Shown one piece after another: positions 8,823 through 16,934 of a DNA stretch of 64,000 bases. Origin of the DNA: Pyrinomonadaceae bacterium (lineage in GTDB: Bacteria > Acidobacteriota > Blastocatellia > Pyrinomonadales > Pyrinomonadaceae); assembly GCA_030841085.1 (NCBI GenBank), contig JAVEDP010000036.1:62001-126000 (forward strand). The letters are read 5' to 3'. Made by a program: the position numbers and the translations under genes. How positions within the stretch are numbered: the stretch's first letter is position 1; each line of letters opens with the position of its first letter. Below the pieces are notes generated by a model, which searched no databases, was not told the origin of the DNA, and saw only the letters and a program-made list of their open reading frames with translations.

Positions 8823-10856
8823 ATGACCAACTCGCAAAAATCTTTCACTGCCTTCGCTTTAATGATCGCGTTCGGCGTGCTGACAGTGTTCGGACAAAAC
8901 GGACACAACTTTGACGTGGCCGGGATCGACACCAACGCTTCCGCCTGCACCGATTTTTATCAATATGCCAACGGCAACTGGCTGGCGAAAAATCCGATAC
9001 CCGGAGCTTTCCCGAGCTGGGGCGTAGCAAATGTCCTGAGCGAAAAGAATCGCGACGTGTTGCGCGAGATTCTCGAGGCCGCCGCCAAGAATACGAAAGC
9101 GCCGAAAGGCAGCAGCGAACAAAAAGTAGGCGACTACTACGCGACCTGCATGGACGAAGCGACAATCGAAGCCGCAGGCCTGACGCCGCTCGCTCCCGAA
9201 TTTGCGCTCATCTCTAAAATCAAAGATCAAAAATCGCTGCAGCAGGAGATTGCGCATCTGCACTCGCTCGGTATCAACGTGCTGTTCGCTTCAGACTCAA
9301 CCCAGGATTTCAAGAACAGCGCCGAAGTGACTGCCGAAGTTTTTCAGGGTGGATTGGGTTTGCCTGATCGCGATTACTACACCAAGACCGATGACAAATC
9401 CAAATCCACCCGCGACGCGTACCTCAAGCATGTGGCAAAGATGTTTGAATTGATGGGCGACGATCCGGCGAAAGCGACAACCGAAGCACAGACTGTGATG
9501 GCGCTGGAAACTTCGCTGGCCCAGGCCTCGATGACTCGCGTCGAGTTGCGCGACCCGGAAAAGATTTACCATCGCATGACCGTGGCCCAGGTCAGCGCGT
9601 TGGCGCCGGGCTTTGACTGGCCGGCGTACTTAAGCAGTATGGGAGTGCCGGCTAAGGCTGACGTAAACGTGGCGACGCCCGATTTCTTTAAGGCGCTGAA
9701 TCAGCAATTGACGGCTGTGCCTGTCGCCGATTGGCAGACCTACCTGCGCTGGCATTTAATCAACAACACCGCAGCCGCTCTGTCGGCGAAGTTTGTTGAC
9801 GAAGATTTCAACTTCAAAGGCAAGGTCCTGCAAGGCTCGACTGAAAATCTGCCGCGCTGGAAACGTTGCGTCGGCGGCACCGATCGTGTCTTGGGCGAAG
9901 CGCTCGGCGAAGTTTACGTTAAGAAAGCGTTTCCGCCTGCCGCCAAGGCGCGCGCATTGGAAATGGTGCGCAATCTTGAGGCGGCACTGAAAAGCGACCT
10001 CAGCACGTTGAGTTGGATGGGAGACGCGACGCGCAAGCAGGCCATCGTCAAGCTCGAGGCGTTTCTGAATAAGATTGGTTACCCCGACAAATGGCGCGAC
10101 TACTCGTCGATGCAAATCGATCGCAGCTCATACGTCACCAACCGTTTTCATGCAAACACATTCGCTGTGCGGCGTGACTTTAACAAGATCGGTAAACCGG
10201 TTGATAAAACCGAGTGGGGCATGTCGCCGCCGACTGTGAATGCCTATTACAACCCGCAAATCAACGAGATCGTTTTTCCGGCGGGAATTTTGCAGCCGCC
10301 TTTCTTCGATGCCGAAGCTGATGACGCGCTCAACTATGGCGGCATGGGTTCGGTCATTGGGCACGAGATGACGCACGGATTCGACGACCAGGGCCGCCAG
10401 TTTGATTCGACGGGTAACCTTTTCAACTGGTGGACCGACGCCGACATGAAGGCGTTCCAGGAGCGCGCCCAGTGCGTCATCGATCAGTTCAGTGGTTTTG
10501 AAGTCGAAAAAGGACTGAACGAGAATGGCAAGCTGGTGGTTGGAGAATCGATTGCCGACCTGGGCGGACTGGTGGTCGCGTACGCGGCTTACCAAAAAGC
10601 GATGGAAGGCAAGCCGCGTGTGACGATCGATGGCTTTACGCCAGAGCAGCGGTTCTTCCTCGGCTATGCTCGTGGTTGGGCCACCAGCACACGGCCTGAG
10701 TTTGCACGTTTGCTGGTTAACGTCGATCCGCATCCGTTGCCGAAATTCCGCGTCAATGGACCACTTTCAAACCTGCCGCAATTTGCGGCCGCGTTCCAAT
10801 GCAAGACCGGGGACGCCATGGTACGTGCGGAAAAAGATCGCTGCCAGATTTGGTAA
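8823..10856 (+). CDS. Secreted M13 family metallopeptidase (neprilysin-like)
   Basis: A zinc endopeptidase of 677 residues. The start at 8823 is chosen over earlier in-frame codons because GGAG lies six bases upstream and a signal peptide begins there (FALMIAFGVLTVFGQ). The N-terminal M13 domain has ACTDFYQYANGNWL. The catalytic domain has NAYYNPQINEIVFPAGILQ, the zinc motif HEMTH (H514-H518) and GESIADLGGL with the third ligand E575. The C-terminal CXXW-like end, DRCQIW, is typical of the family. All catalytic residues seen are present. Expected in the periplasm or outside the cell. It is divergent from the tricorn-like gene, which suggests a shared role in peptide breakdown. Confidence 0.95.
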   Translation: MTNSQKSFTAFALMIAFGVLTVFGQNGHNFDVAGIDTNASACTDFYQYANGNWLAKNPIPGAFPSWGVANVLSEKNRDVLREILEAAAKNTKAPKGSSEQKVGDYYATCMDEATIEAAGLTPLAPEFALISKIKDQKSLQQEIAHLHSLGINVLFASDSTQDFKNSAEVTAEVFQGGLGLPDRDYYTKTDDKSKSTRDAYLKHVAKMFELMGDDPAKATTEAQTVMALETSLAQASMTRVELRDPEKIYHRMTVAQVSALAPGFDWPAYLSSMGVPAKADVNVATPDFFKALNQQLTAVPVADWQTYLRWHLINNTAAALSAKFVDEDFNFKGKVLQGSTENLPRWKRCVGGTDRVLGEALGEVYVKKAFPPAAKARALEMVRNLEAALKSDLSTLSWMGDATRKQAIVKLEAFLNKIGYPDKWRDYSSMQIDRSSYVTNRFHANTFAVRRDFNKIGKPVDKTEWGMSPPTVNAYYNPQINEIVFPAGILQPPFFDAEADDALNYGGMGSVIGHEMTHGFDDQGRQFDSTGNLFNWWTDADMKAFQERAQCVIDQFSGFEVEKGLNENGKLVVGESIADLGGLVVAYAAYQKAMEGKPRVTIDGFTPEQRFFLGYARGWATSTRPEFARLLVNVDPHPLPKFRVNGPLSNLPQFAAAFQCKTGDAMVRAEKDRCQIW

Positions 10857-10886
10857 GACTGCGAAAGTCTCTGTGAGTACTCGTCT

Positions 10887-11043
10887 TGCGGCTTTGCCGC
10901 CCTCTGTGCGGAAAGGCTCTGCCTTTCCGTAGTTATTAATTAAATTGGAGGCTACGCCTCCTGCCATGTCGGAGGCATAGCCTCAAATCAGAAAAGCTGT
11001 CCGGAAAGGCAGAGCCTTTCCGCACGGAAGACGGCAAAGCCGA
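10887..11043. repeat. Composite 155-base palindromic element, copy 1
   Basis: The outer arms contain CGGCTTTGCCG and its complement. Inside these, GCGGAAAGGCTCTGCCTTTCC is mirrored by GGAAAGGCAGAGCCTTTCCGC, and the centre has GGAGGCTACGCCTCC and GGAGGCATAGCCTC. It could fold as one long stem or four small hairpins. A diverged second copy lies at 34261-34412. Confidence 0.85.
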
Positions 11044-11070
11044 AAAGCAAGTACTTGCGATGCTTAACTT

Positions 11071-11124
11071 CTCTATTTCTCTGTGGTTGAGTTTTCAAAA
11101 GGTTCACCACATAGACACAGAGGA
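11071..11124. repeat. Imperfect inverted repeat, CACAGAGGAC family
   Basis: CTCTATTTCTCTGTGGTT at about 11071 is opposed by TTCACCACATAGACACAGAG at about 11103. It shares words with the longer element at 31205-31342. Together with the composite element it fills the 364-base gap before the DUF2911 gene; no gene is seen there. Confidence 0.65.
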
Positions 11125-11208
11125 CGCAAGTAACCGCAGGTTCCAATCGCACTACGCAAAACTTAAAGCGCGTCAACGCACAATCGATAATGCCTAATCA
11201 TTTCTAAC

Positions 11209-11213
11209 AGGAG
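11209..11213 (+). promoter_or_regulatory. Ribosome binding site for the DUF2911 gene
   Basis: AGGAG lies seven bases before the ATG at 11221 and fixes that start. Confidence 0.8.
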
Positions 11214-11220
11214 ACCCGCC

Positions 11221-12168
11221 ATGACTTTCCATAAACGTTTAGTTAATTTTTTGTTCGCAGCAACTTTCGTTTTGCTTGCAACGCAGTTTGCGTTCGCGCA
11301 GGCACCGGCGGTGCGCTTGCCGCAGCCTAGTCAAAAGGCGACCGTGATGCAGAGCATCGGCGTCACGGATGTGACTATTACTTACCACCGCCCCGGCGTG
11401 AAGGGCCGCAGAATCTGGGGCGACCCGGTCGCGTCGCAGGCAAGTACCAAAGGCGAGGCCACGCTCGACGATCAAAATGTACGCCCAAAAGATGCGGCGA
11501 TTGTGCCCTGGGGACACGTCTGGCGCACCGGCGCGAACGAAGCAACTCAGTTTGTAGTCACAGACGACGTTTTGATTAACGGGCAAAAACTTGCGGCGGG
11601 TAGTTACAGCCTGCATACCATTCCCACCAAAGACGAATGGACCATCGTCTTCAACGGCACGGCGAATCAGTGGGGCAGCTTCAACTATGATCCGGCCAAA
11701 GACACTTTGCGCGTCAAGGTAAAGCCGCAATGGGTCAACGACAATCAAGAGTGGCTGGAGTTTTCGTTTCCAGTAGTCACGCCAAGCTCAGCGCAGGTTC
11801 TGATCCGCTGGGAAAAAGCGGCAGTGCCTTTCACTGTCGAGGTGCCGAATGTGGAAGCGGTATGGCGTGCCAAGGTTGATGCCGCCATCGCCGCAAACCC
11901 AAACGACGAGGTCATTCCGCTGCAGGTGGCGAACGCCTATGCTGGCGAGGATAAATGGGACGAGGCCTTGAAGTGGGTCGACCAGTCGATCAAGGTGAAG
12001 GAAACCTTCCGCAATCTTTCAGGCAAGGCGCAATTGCTTTACCTGGCCGGCCGCAAAGAAGAGGCGTTTGCAATGGCGGACCGAGCACTCGCCAAAGGCA
12101 AAGCGGACAAAGTTGATACGACTAATTTTGAAAAACGTTTGGCGGCAATGAGAGCCGGGAAGATGTGA
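11221..12168 (+). CDS. Secreted DUF2911 domain protein with TPR-like tail
   Basis: The 315-residue protein has a signal peptide ending at AFAQA. The DUF2911 domain (about 30-190) shows the family pattern VTITYHRPGVKGRRIWG, VWRTGANEATQF and AGSYSLHTIP. The last 90 residues carry helical TPR-like repeats (NPNDEVIPLQVANAYAGEDKWDEAL). DUF2911 proteins are common in Bacteroidota and Acidobacteriota; their molecular function is unknown. It appears to be a single gene with a strong ribosome binding site. Confidence 0.9.
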   Translation: MTFHKRLVNFLFAATFVLLATQFAFAQAPAVRLPQPSQKATVMQSIGVTDVTITYHRPGVKGRRIWGDPVASQASTKGEATLDDQNVRPKDAAIVPWGHVWRTGANEATQFVVTDDVLINGQKLAAGSYSLHTIPTKDEWTIVFNGTANQWGSFNYDPAKDTLRVKVKPQWVNDNQEWLEFSFPVVTPSSAQVLIRWEKAAVPFTVEVPNVEAVWRAKVDAAIAANPNDEVIPLQVANAYAGEDKWDEALKWVDQSIKVKETFRNLSGKAQLLYLAGRKEEAFAMADRALAKGKADKVDTTNFEKRLAAMRAGKM

Positions 12169-12189
12169 CACTGTTCGTCGCTTATTTCC

Positions 12190-12484
12190 AGCCTGCGGAG
12201 CAGGTAATAGCGTAAAGCCTGGGGTGAAGCGCAGCGGAACCCCAGGTTGGTAGCCAAAGATGACGCCAGCCCGCGGAGCGGGCGACAGGCTTTGTCGCGA
12301 TGAGTCTGTCGCCCGCTCCGCGGGCTTTGCTATTTTCAATTCACGGTTCCTGGGGTTACGCTTCGCTCCACCCCAGGCTTTATGCTCTCGCCCGCTCCGC
12401 GGGCTTTGCTATTTTCAATTCGTGGTTCCTGGGGTTACGCTTCGCTCCACCCCAGGCTTTATGCTCTCGCCCGCTCCGCGGGCT
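12190..12484. repeat. 79-base tandem repeat with an inverted counterpart
   Basis: Two full 79-base units, 12309-12387 and 12388-12466, differ at about two positions, and a partial third runs 12467-12484. Each unit has a GCCCGCTCCGCGGGC palindrome and CTGGGGTTACGCTTCGCTCC. The segment 12190-12292 carries the same words in the opposite orientation. It fills the 375-base gap between two plus-strand genes. Confidence 0.9.
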
Positions 12485-12543
12485 GAATTGCTCATCCAAA
12501 AGCTCTCGGCTCTGACAAGATTTCTAGGCTAGAATCATCCATC

Positions 12544-14010
12544 ATGAAAAACTCAATCCCCTTAATGCTGACACGCGCGTTAACGCTTCTATTAATTACC
12601 GTCTTCGTCGGTTCTCCGGTGTGGGCCACCTGCGGAGGCGGTGGTGGCGGCGGAGTTGGCGGCATGTCGGGCGGCGGTGGCGGCTCGACGCCGACGGTCT
12701 ATTACGTGCCGTGGAAAGTCAGGGCAGCAAAAGATCCAGCCCCAATGGGATTGGTCCTTTACTGGTTCCCCGCGTCGAGGGACGAGTTGCAAAAGTCGAG
12801 TTTGCGGGCTTCGCGTCCGCTTTCTCTCTACGCGACTCAGTGCATTTCCATGGAAGTCGCGGACACACAAGTTCCGAACGCCCAAAAATTGATTGGCAAT
12901 TCCAAATTACCCGTGGCGGTGCTGGCGAATGCTGACGGCACGCCTGTTACCAAACTCGAGAACACCGACGGCAAGCTGAAGGTCGAGCAATTAGAAAAGC
13001 TCGTCGAGGCGGAAATGAAGCAGCGTGAAGCAGCGCTCGATGAGCAACTGAAAGACGCCAAATCCAAGACCACCTCCGGCGACAAAGAGACGGCAATCAA
13101 ACTTTTTCGATCCGTAGCCGCACAGAAATGCATGTTTCCCAAGAAGGCTAAAGACGCAGCCAAAGAACTCAAGAAACTTGGGCTGGACGACATTGCTGCG
13201 ATTCCACCCGCTCCCATTTTCGACCGGCAGCTAAGCGCATTGATCGAACGAACCATGCAGCGCGGCCTGGTGGCGGAAATGAACTCGCAATACACGCGTG
13301 CAGAAAAGTTTTATCTGAAGGCGAACGCAATGGACGCTGCGGATCCGGCGCCGCTGCGTTATCTGGGCGAACTCTATCGTCATCACATCGGCGACTGGGC
13401 CAAAGCGCGCACGACTTTTGAAACGATTCTCAACATGCCCGCCGATCCCCTTTCGCGCGCGGTGGCGCTGCACGGCCTCGGCAAGATGACGATCCACGAA
13501 GGCGAGTTCAAGAAAGGGTTGGGCCTGATGGAACAATCGGTCGCCGAGTTTCCGCTGGCGCTCGCCTTTCGCAACCTGGCAGTTTATTGGAACTCCGAAG
13601 GCGATTTCGCGAAGGGCAACCAGTACACGCAAAAAGCGCTGGTGCTTGATCCCAAAGATCCCTACAACCTCGTTTTCGCTGCTGTCTTCATGGCCGCCGG
13701 CGGCAAACGCGACGAAGCGCTGAAGATTGCGCGCGCCAACGTCCACCTGCTGCCGGCGTCGTACAACCTCGCCGCTATCTACGCGCAAAATGGTCAACGC
13801 GAAAAAGCGTTGGCGTTTCTGAAACGTCACTTCTATCAATACGAGCGTTATCAATCGGTGCGCTCGAAGGAAATGATGGAAGCGCGCGTCGATGCGGTAT
13901 TTGATTCGCTGCGCGCCGATCCGGGTTTCATCGCGCTAACGCGCGATGCCGACGGACGGCTGCAAATGCCGATGAAGCCGATGGGTACACGGCAAGAAAC
14001 GAATAGATGA
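12544..14010 (+). CDS. Secreted TPR protein with glycine-rich N-terminus
   Basis: The 488-residue protein has a signal peptide ending near VWATC, then a Gly-rich stretch (residues 30-50, about 16 Gly) and a region of about 100 residues that may be thioredoxin-like (GLVLYWFPASRDELQKSS, then LPVAVLANADGTPVTKLE). A charged helix follows, then TPR repeats from about 225 to 450 (YTRAEKFYLKANAMDAADPAPLRYLGELYRHHIGDWAKARTTFE pattern). Cys31, just after the signal, raises the possibility of a lipoprotein, but the preceding residues fit a lipobox poorly. The function is unknown; TPRs suggest a periplasmic scaffold. It is alone in its unit. Confidence 0.8.
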   Translation: MKNSIPLMLTRALTLLLITVFVGSPVWATCGGGGGGGVGGMSGGGGGSTPTVYYVPWKVRAAKDPAPMGLVLYWFPASRDELQKSSLRASRPLSLYATQCISMEVADTQVPNAQKLIGNSKLPVAVLANADGTPVTKLENTDGKLKVEQLEKLVEAEMKQREAALDEQLKDAKSKTTSGDKETAIKLFRSVAAQKCMFPKKAKDAAKELKKLGLDDIAAIPPAPIFDRQLSALIERTMQRGLVAEMNSQYTRAEKFYLKANAMDAADPAPLRYLGELYRHHIGDWAKARTTFETILNMPADPLSRAVALHGLGKMTIHEGEFKKGLGLMEQSVAEFPLALAFRNLAVYWNSEGDFAKGNQYTQKALVLDPKDPYNLVFAAVFMAAGGKRDEALKIARANVHLLPASYNLAAIYAQNGQREKALAFLKRHFYQYERYQSVRSKEMMEARVDAVFDSLRADPGFIALTRDADGRLQMPMKPMGTRQETNR

Positions 14011-14037
14011 GCCTTCCTGCGGAATTATCTAGAGCAG

Positions 14038-14415
14038 TTACGAGGAGCGTAGCGCCAACTGATCGTCAGAATTCATGTTAAGGACGCGTACTGTAGTTCT
14101 CCCAATCGCGGTTTTACCAGTTAAATAGATCCCCAACCACTCGAAGTGCTCATCCCACCGATGCCTTCTCGGGTGAAACAATTCGGTAACGATACCTGTT
14201 TTCGGATCGATTCCGGTTAAGTTTGTTCCTTTGTGCAGATTGCAGTCAATACAGGCAAGGGCCAGATTGTCGGTATGATTCTCACCGCCATGGACCTTCG
14301 GAATGATATGTTCGAGGTGAAGCGCAGCTAGCGGCGAGTCGTCCTGGTGGAGGTGGCAATACTCACAAGCGTTGCCGGCGCGTTCGCGGACTTCAGCCTT
14401 GGTTCTCGGTTCCAT
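14038..14415 (-). CDS. HNH endonuclease
   Basis: The 125-residue protein is a compact HNH nuclease: CEYCHLH, then HLEHIIPKVHGGENHTDNLALACIDCNLHKG. Two CXXC pairs hold a structural zinc, and the HXEH histidines and the later Asn form the nuclease site; all are present. Such small HNH proteins occur in many free-living bacteria and their target is usually unknown. Its start is three bases after the stop of the 14682 gene, so the two are probably co-transcribed and translationally coupled. Confidence 0.9.
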   Translation of the reverse strand: MEPRTKAEVRERAGNACEYCHLHQDDSPLAALHLEHIIPKVHGGENHTDNLALACIDCNLHKGTNLTGIDPKTGIVTELFHPRRHRWDEHFEWLGIYLTGKTAIGRTTVRVLNMNSDDQLALRSS

Positions 14416-14418
14416 CTC

Positions 14419-14682
14419 TCAGGATTGAGAGTCGATCAATTGCCGCGCTTGTCGCTGAAGAACGGCAACGAATTTGTTAGCGCGCACGTAACCCGCGTAT
14501 TCCGCGCTCTCAGTTTCGCTGAGTTGGCCCTCCGTCGACTTGGCTGCGAGTTCTTCGATCCGCGCTTGTAGTTCAGGATCGGCCCTGAACTCCACAACCT
14601 CCTCGGCCTTCTCCGGTAATACAATTTGCATCACGGGTCGAACTCCGCGCTCGAACGCCGTCGTTTCTGGTGTCGCTTGCAT
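14419..14682 (-). CDS. Small HNH-associated protein
   Basis: The 87-residue soluble protein has a helical, acidic middle (RADPELQARIEELAAKSTEGQLSE pattern) and a YVRANKFVAVLQRQARQ ending. From general familiarity this family is often found directly upstream of HNH genes; no function is known to me. The tight spacing to the HNH gene suggests a two-gene module, perhaps a regulator or a subunit (inference). It has no membrane segment or signal. Confidence 0.75.
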   Translation of the reverse strand: MQATPETTAFERGVRPVMQIVLPEKAEEVVEFRADPELQARIEELAAKSTEGQLSETESAEYAGYVRANKFVAVLQRQARQLIDSQS

Positions 14683-14942
14683 GACCTGAAATTATCACGC
14701 ACGCGAGCGCGTGGCAATGAGTGAGAATAGCTGGCGACGCACGTTTAAGGGAGCTGGACTGTGAGACAGGCAATTTGTTTGCACAGAAGAAACTATTAGG
14801 TGAGGTGATATGATTATGCGACTGGCAAGTTGAAAATTAGGCAGAAGAAACTTGGCGCGACAAATTCAAGAAGGGCCACAAGAAGCCTCATGCATGCGTT
14901 TATGCCAGTTCAATATCCGGCTAGTTTCATGGTGACTTGCAA

Positions 14943-15539
14943 ATGGGTGTTGCCAAACTAACAGACCAGAACACAATCGTTCCTGCCGAAAGCAAGTACT
15001 CGCGGGTCGAGCGCGAGCGGCGCTATCTGCTGCAGGATTTGCCGGAAGGGTTGACGCGCGCTGATCCGCATCTGCAAATCACCGACAACTACATTTCCGG
15101 GACCCGTCTACGCATTCGCAAGGTGCGCGATCCGCGCAGCAACAAGTGGACGGTTAAGTTCACGCAAAAGTTTGCGCCAGACCCTGCCGATTTCTCGCGC
15201 ACGATAATCACGAACATTTATCTGAACGCTTTGGAAGCGGAAACGCTGGCGATGTTTGATGCCAACGAAATTCGCAAGAATCGTTATCAGTTTGAATTCG
15301 AAGAGCGCAGGTTTTCAGTCGATATGTTTTTGGGAGATTTGTTTGGCCTGGTGTTGGCCGAAGTGAGTTTTGAAAATGATGACGAGCTTGAGAGTTTCGC
15401 GAAACCGACATTTGCCATCGCCGAGGTGACCGACAACAAGCTCTTCACCGGCGGCGAACTTTGCCAGTTGACCTTTTCAGACATTCGCGAAGAGATAGTG
15501 AAAAGTGGAATGGCGCGCTCCCATTCGGCAACAGATTGA
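14943..15539 (+). CDS. CYTH domain protein (triphosphate tunnel enzyme fold)
   Basis: The 198-residue protein opens with the CYTH signature as VERERRYLL (an EXEXR form of EXEXK), then TRLRIRKVRDPRSNKWTVKFTQK, a pattern of basic residues lining the tunnel, and late acidic residues (FSVDMFLGDLFGLVLAEVSFENDDE). This superfamily includes thiamine and inorganic triphosphatases and class IV adenylate cyclases; motifs alone do not separate these here. ATG 14943 is preferred over a TTG six bases earlier because GGTGA sits seven bases before it. It is followed by a lipoprotein gene on the same strand 62 bases on. Confidence 0.82.
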   Translation: MGVAKLTDQNTIVPAESKYSRVERERRYLLQDLPEGLTRADPHLQITDNYISGTRLRIRKVRDPRSNKWTVKFTQKFAPDPADFSRTIITNIYLNALEAETLAMFDANEIRKNRYQFEFEERRFSVDMFLGDLFGLVLAEVSFENDDELESFAKPTFAIAEVTDNKLFTGGELCQLTFSDIREEIVKSGMARSHSATD

Positions 15540-15601
15540 GACCAGCAACCCGGCCAAAAAAAATCCGCAAAGAACCGCGTCGCAGTTGGACCATAAAATT
15601 T

Positions 15602-16759
15602 ATGTTCTTTCGTAAGCAACTTCTGATCTTGTTGCTACTGATTTCAGCCTATGGCTTTGCTGCGTGCCGCAAAGCTTCCGCTCCGGCAGAACAAAAGACG
15701 GCAAGTCCGGGGTCAAACAGCGAACAGCTTCAGCATCCGCAGGGCGGGATTACGCCAACTAAACCATGGTATTTCAAAGGCTCGATTGGCAGCGCGCTCG
15801 GTTTGCAGATGAAGCTGGTGCGCGAATCAGACAAACTCGCGGGCACTTATTTTTACCAAAAGGTCGGAACTAAAATCGACGTCCGCGGAACTATCGACAG
15901 CGCAAACAATCTCGTGCTCGAAGAGTTTGACGCAAATGGTAAACAGACCGGGGTGTTCAAAGGCATTTGGAAAACTGGAGACAATGGACTGATTGAGATT
16001 GCCGGCAATTGGACCAAGCCGGACGGCAGCAAAGCCGCCGCCTTTTCGCTGCAGCAGGAACCGATCGAATTTAACAATGCTGTTGAGATCATCGCTCGGC
16101 AAATCAAGGAAAAGAATAAGAAGCTGAAATATGAAATCGATGTCGAGTATCCGCAGTTAAGCGGTTCGACCGATCCAAATGCGGAAAAATTTAACCAGGC
16201 AGCCCGTGGCCTGGTTACAAAACAGGTTAACGCGTTTCGCGCGCAAATGACGGAAATGGCTGGTGAAGAAAACCCAACAGGAAGCGAAACCGGCAGCGAC
16301 CTCGGCGCCGGTTACACGATAGCACTGGCGCAAGACGATTTGATCAGCGTCCAGTTTGATATCGGCGGTTATTCAGCGGGAGCGGCGCATCCAAATTCCT
16401 ACACCGACGTCATCAATTTTGATTTGCGGAATGGGAGGCAGCTAAAGCTCGCCGACTTGTTCAAGCCCGGCGCGAAATACCTGCAGGCGCTGTCTGCTTA
16501 CTGCATTCAGGATTTGAAAAAACAGTCCAAGGCAAAAGGCGAGGATGGAATGCTGGACGACGATTGGATTCAGCGTGGCGCCGGCTCGCAGGCAAACAAC
16601 TTTCGCAGTTGGACCATTACTAAGAATGGTCTGGGCATCAACTTTGACTCTTACCAGGTTGCACCATATGCCGCCGGGCCCCAGTTTGTGCTGGTGCCTT
16701 ACTCGGCGCTCAAGGACCTTATCAAGCCGGATGGGCCAGTAGCGCAGTTTGCAAAGTAA
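15602..16759 (+). CDS. Lipoprotein with DUF3298/RsiV-like domain
   Basis: Translation is placed at ATG 15602 because a lipoprotein signal begins there (LLILLLLISAYGFAAC), giving 385 residues. A beta-rich N-terminal region (about 50-155) looks like a lipocalin-type barrel (GSIGSALGLQMKLVRESDKLAGTYFY). The C-terminal part (about 160-385) fits the PdaC/RsiV family: IDVEYPQLSGS, SVQFDIGGYSAGAAHPNSYT, INFDLRNGRQLKLADLF and a final VLVPYSALKD. Such domains bind or sense envelope components; the ligand here is unknown. Confidence 0.82.
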   Translation: MFFRKQLLILLLLISAYGFAACRKASAPAEQKTASPGSNSEQLQHPQGGITPTKPWYFKGSIGSALGLQMKLVRESDKLAGTYFYQKVGTKIDVRGTIDSANNLVLEEFDANGKQTGVFKGIWKTGDNGLIEIAGNWTKPDGSKAAAFSLQQEPIEFNNAVEIIARQIKEKNKKLKYEIDVEYPQLSGSTDPNAEKFNQAARGLVTKQVNAFRAQMTEMAGEENPTGSETGSDLGAGYTIALAQDDLISVQFDIGGYSAGAAHPNSYTDVINFDLRNGRQLKLADLFKPGAKYLQALSAYCIQDLKKQSKAKGEDGMLDDDWIQRGAGSQANNFRSWTITKNGLGINFDSYQVAPYAAGPQFVLVPYSALKDLIKPDGPVAQFAK

Positions 16760-16761
16760 GT

Positions 16762-16823
16762 TAGTGGCATAGAGTTCAGTCTGTGCTGTCGGGGCCAGAC
16801 ACAGGCTGAAGCCTATGCCACTA
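16762..16823. repeat. Inverted repeat, CACAGGCT/GGCATAG family
   Basis: The left arm 16762-16785 (TAGTGGCATAGAGTTCAGTC...) and right arm 16800-16823 are inverted copies with the same words as 1211-1266 and 8599-8624. It lies just downstream of the lipoprotein stop. Confidence 0.85.
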
Positions 16824-16825
16824 CT

Positions 16826-16932
16826 AATCCGCAGATTACACAGATTCCGCAGATTTAGAATTCAAACTGACTTGGCTTTGAGGCTAATGCATGCCTTTTC
16901 AATCGGTGTAATCTGCGTAATCTGCGGATAAC
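16826..16932. repeat. Inverted repeat, CGCAGATTACACAGATT family
   Basis: AATCCGCAGATTACACAGATT (from about 16826) is opposed by GTGTAATCTGCGTAATCTGC (from about 16906). It abuts the previous element, so two different inverted repeats stand side by side between convergent genes. Confidence 0.75.
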
Positions 16933-16934
16933 AC

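Noticed and set aside
10128-10733. Antisense frame over the M13 peptidase
   Set aside because: Shadow of a conserved catalytic domain in the other strand.
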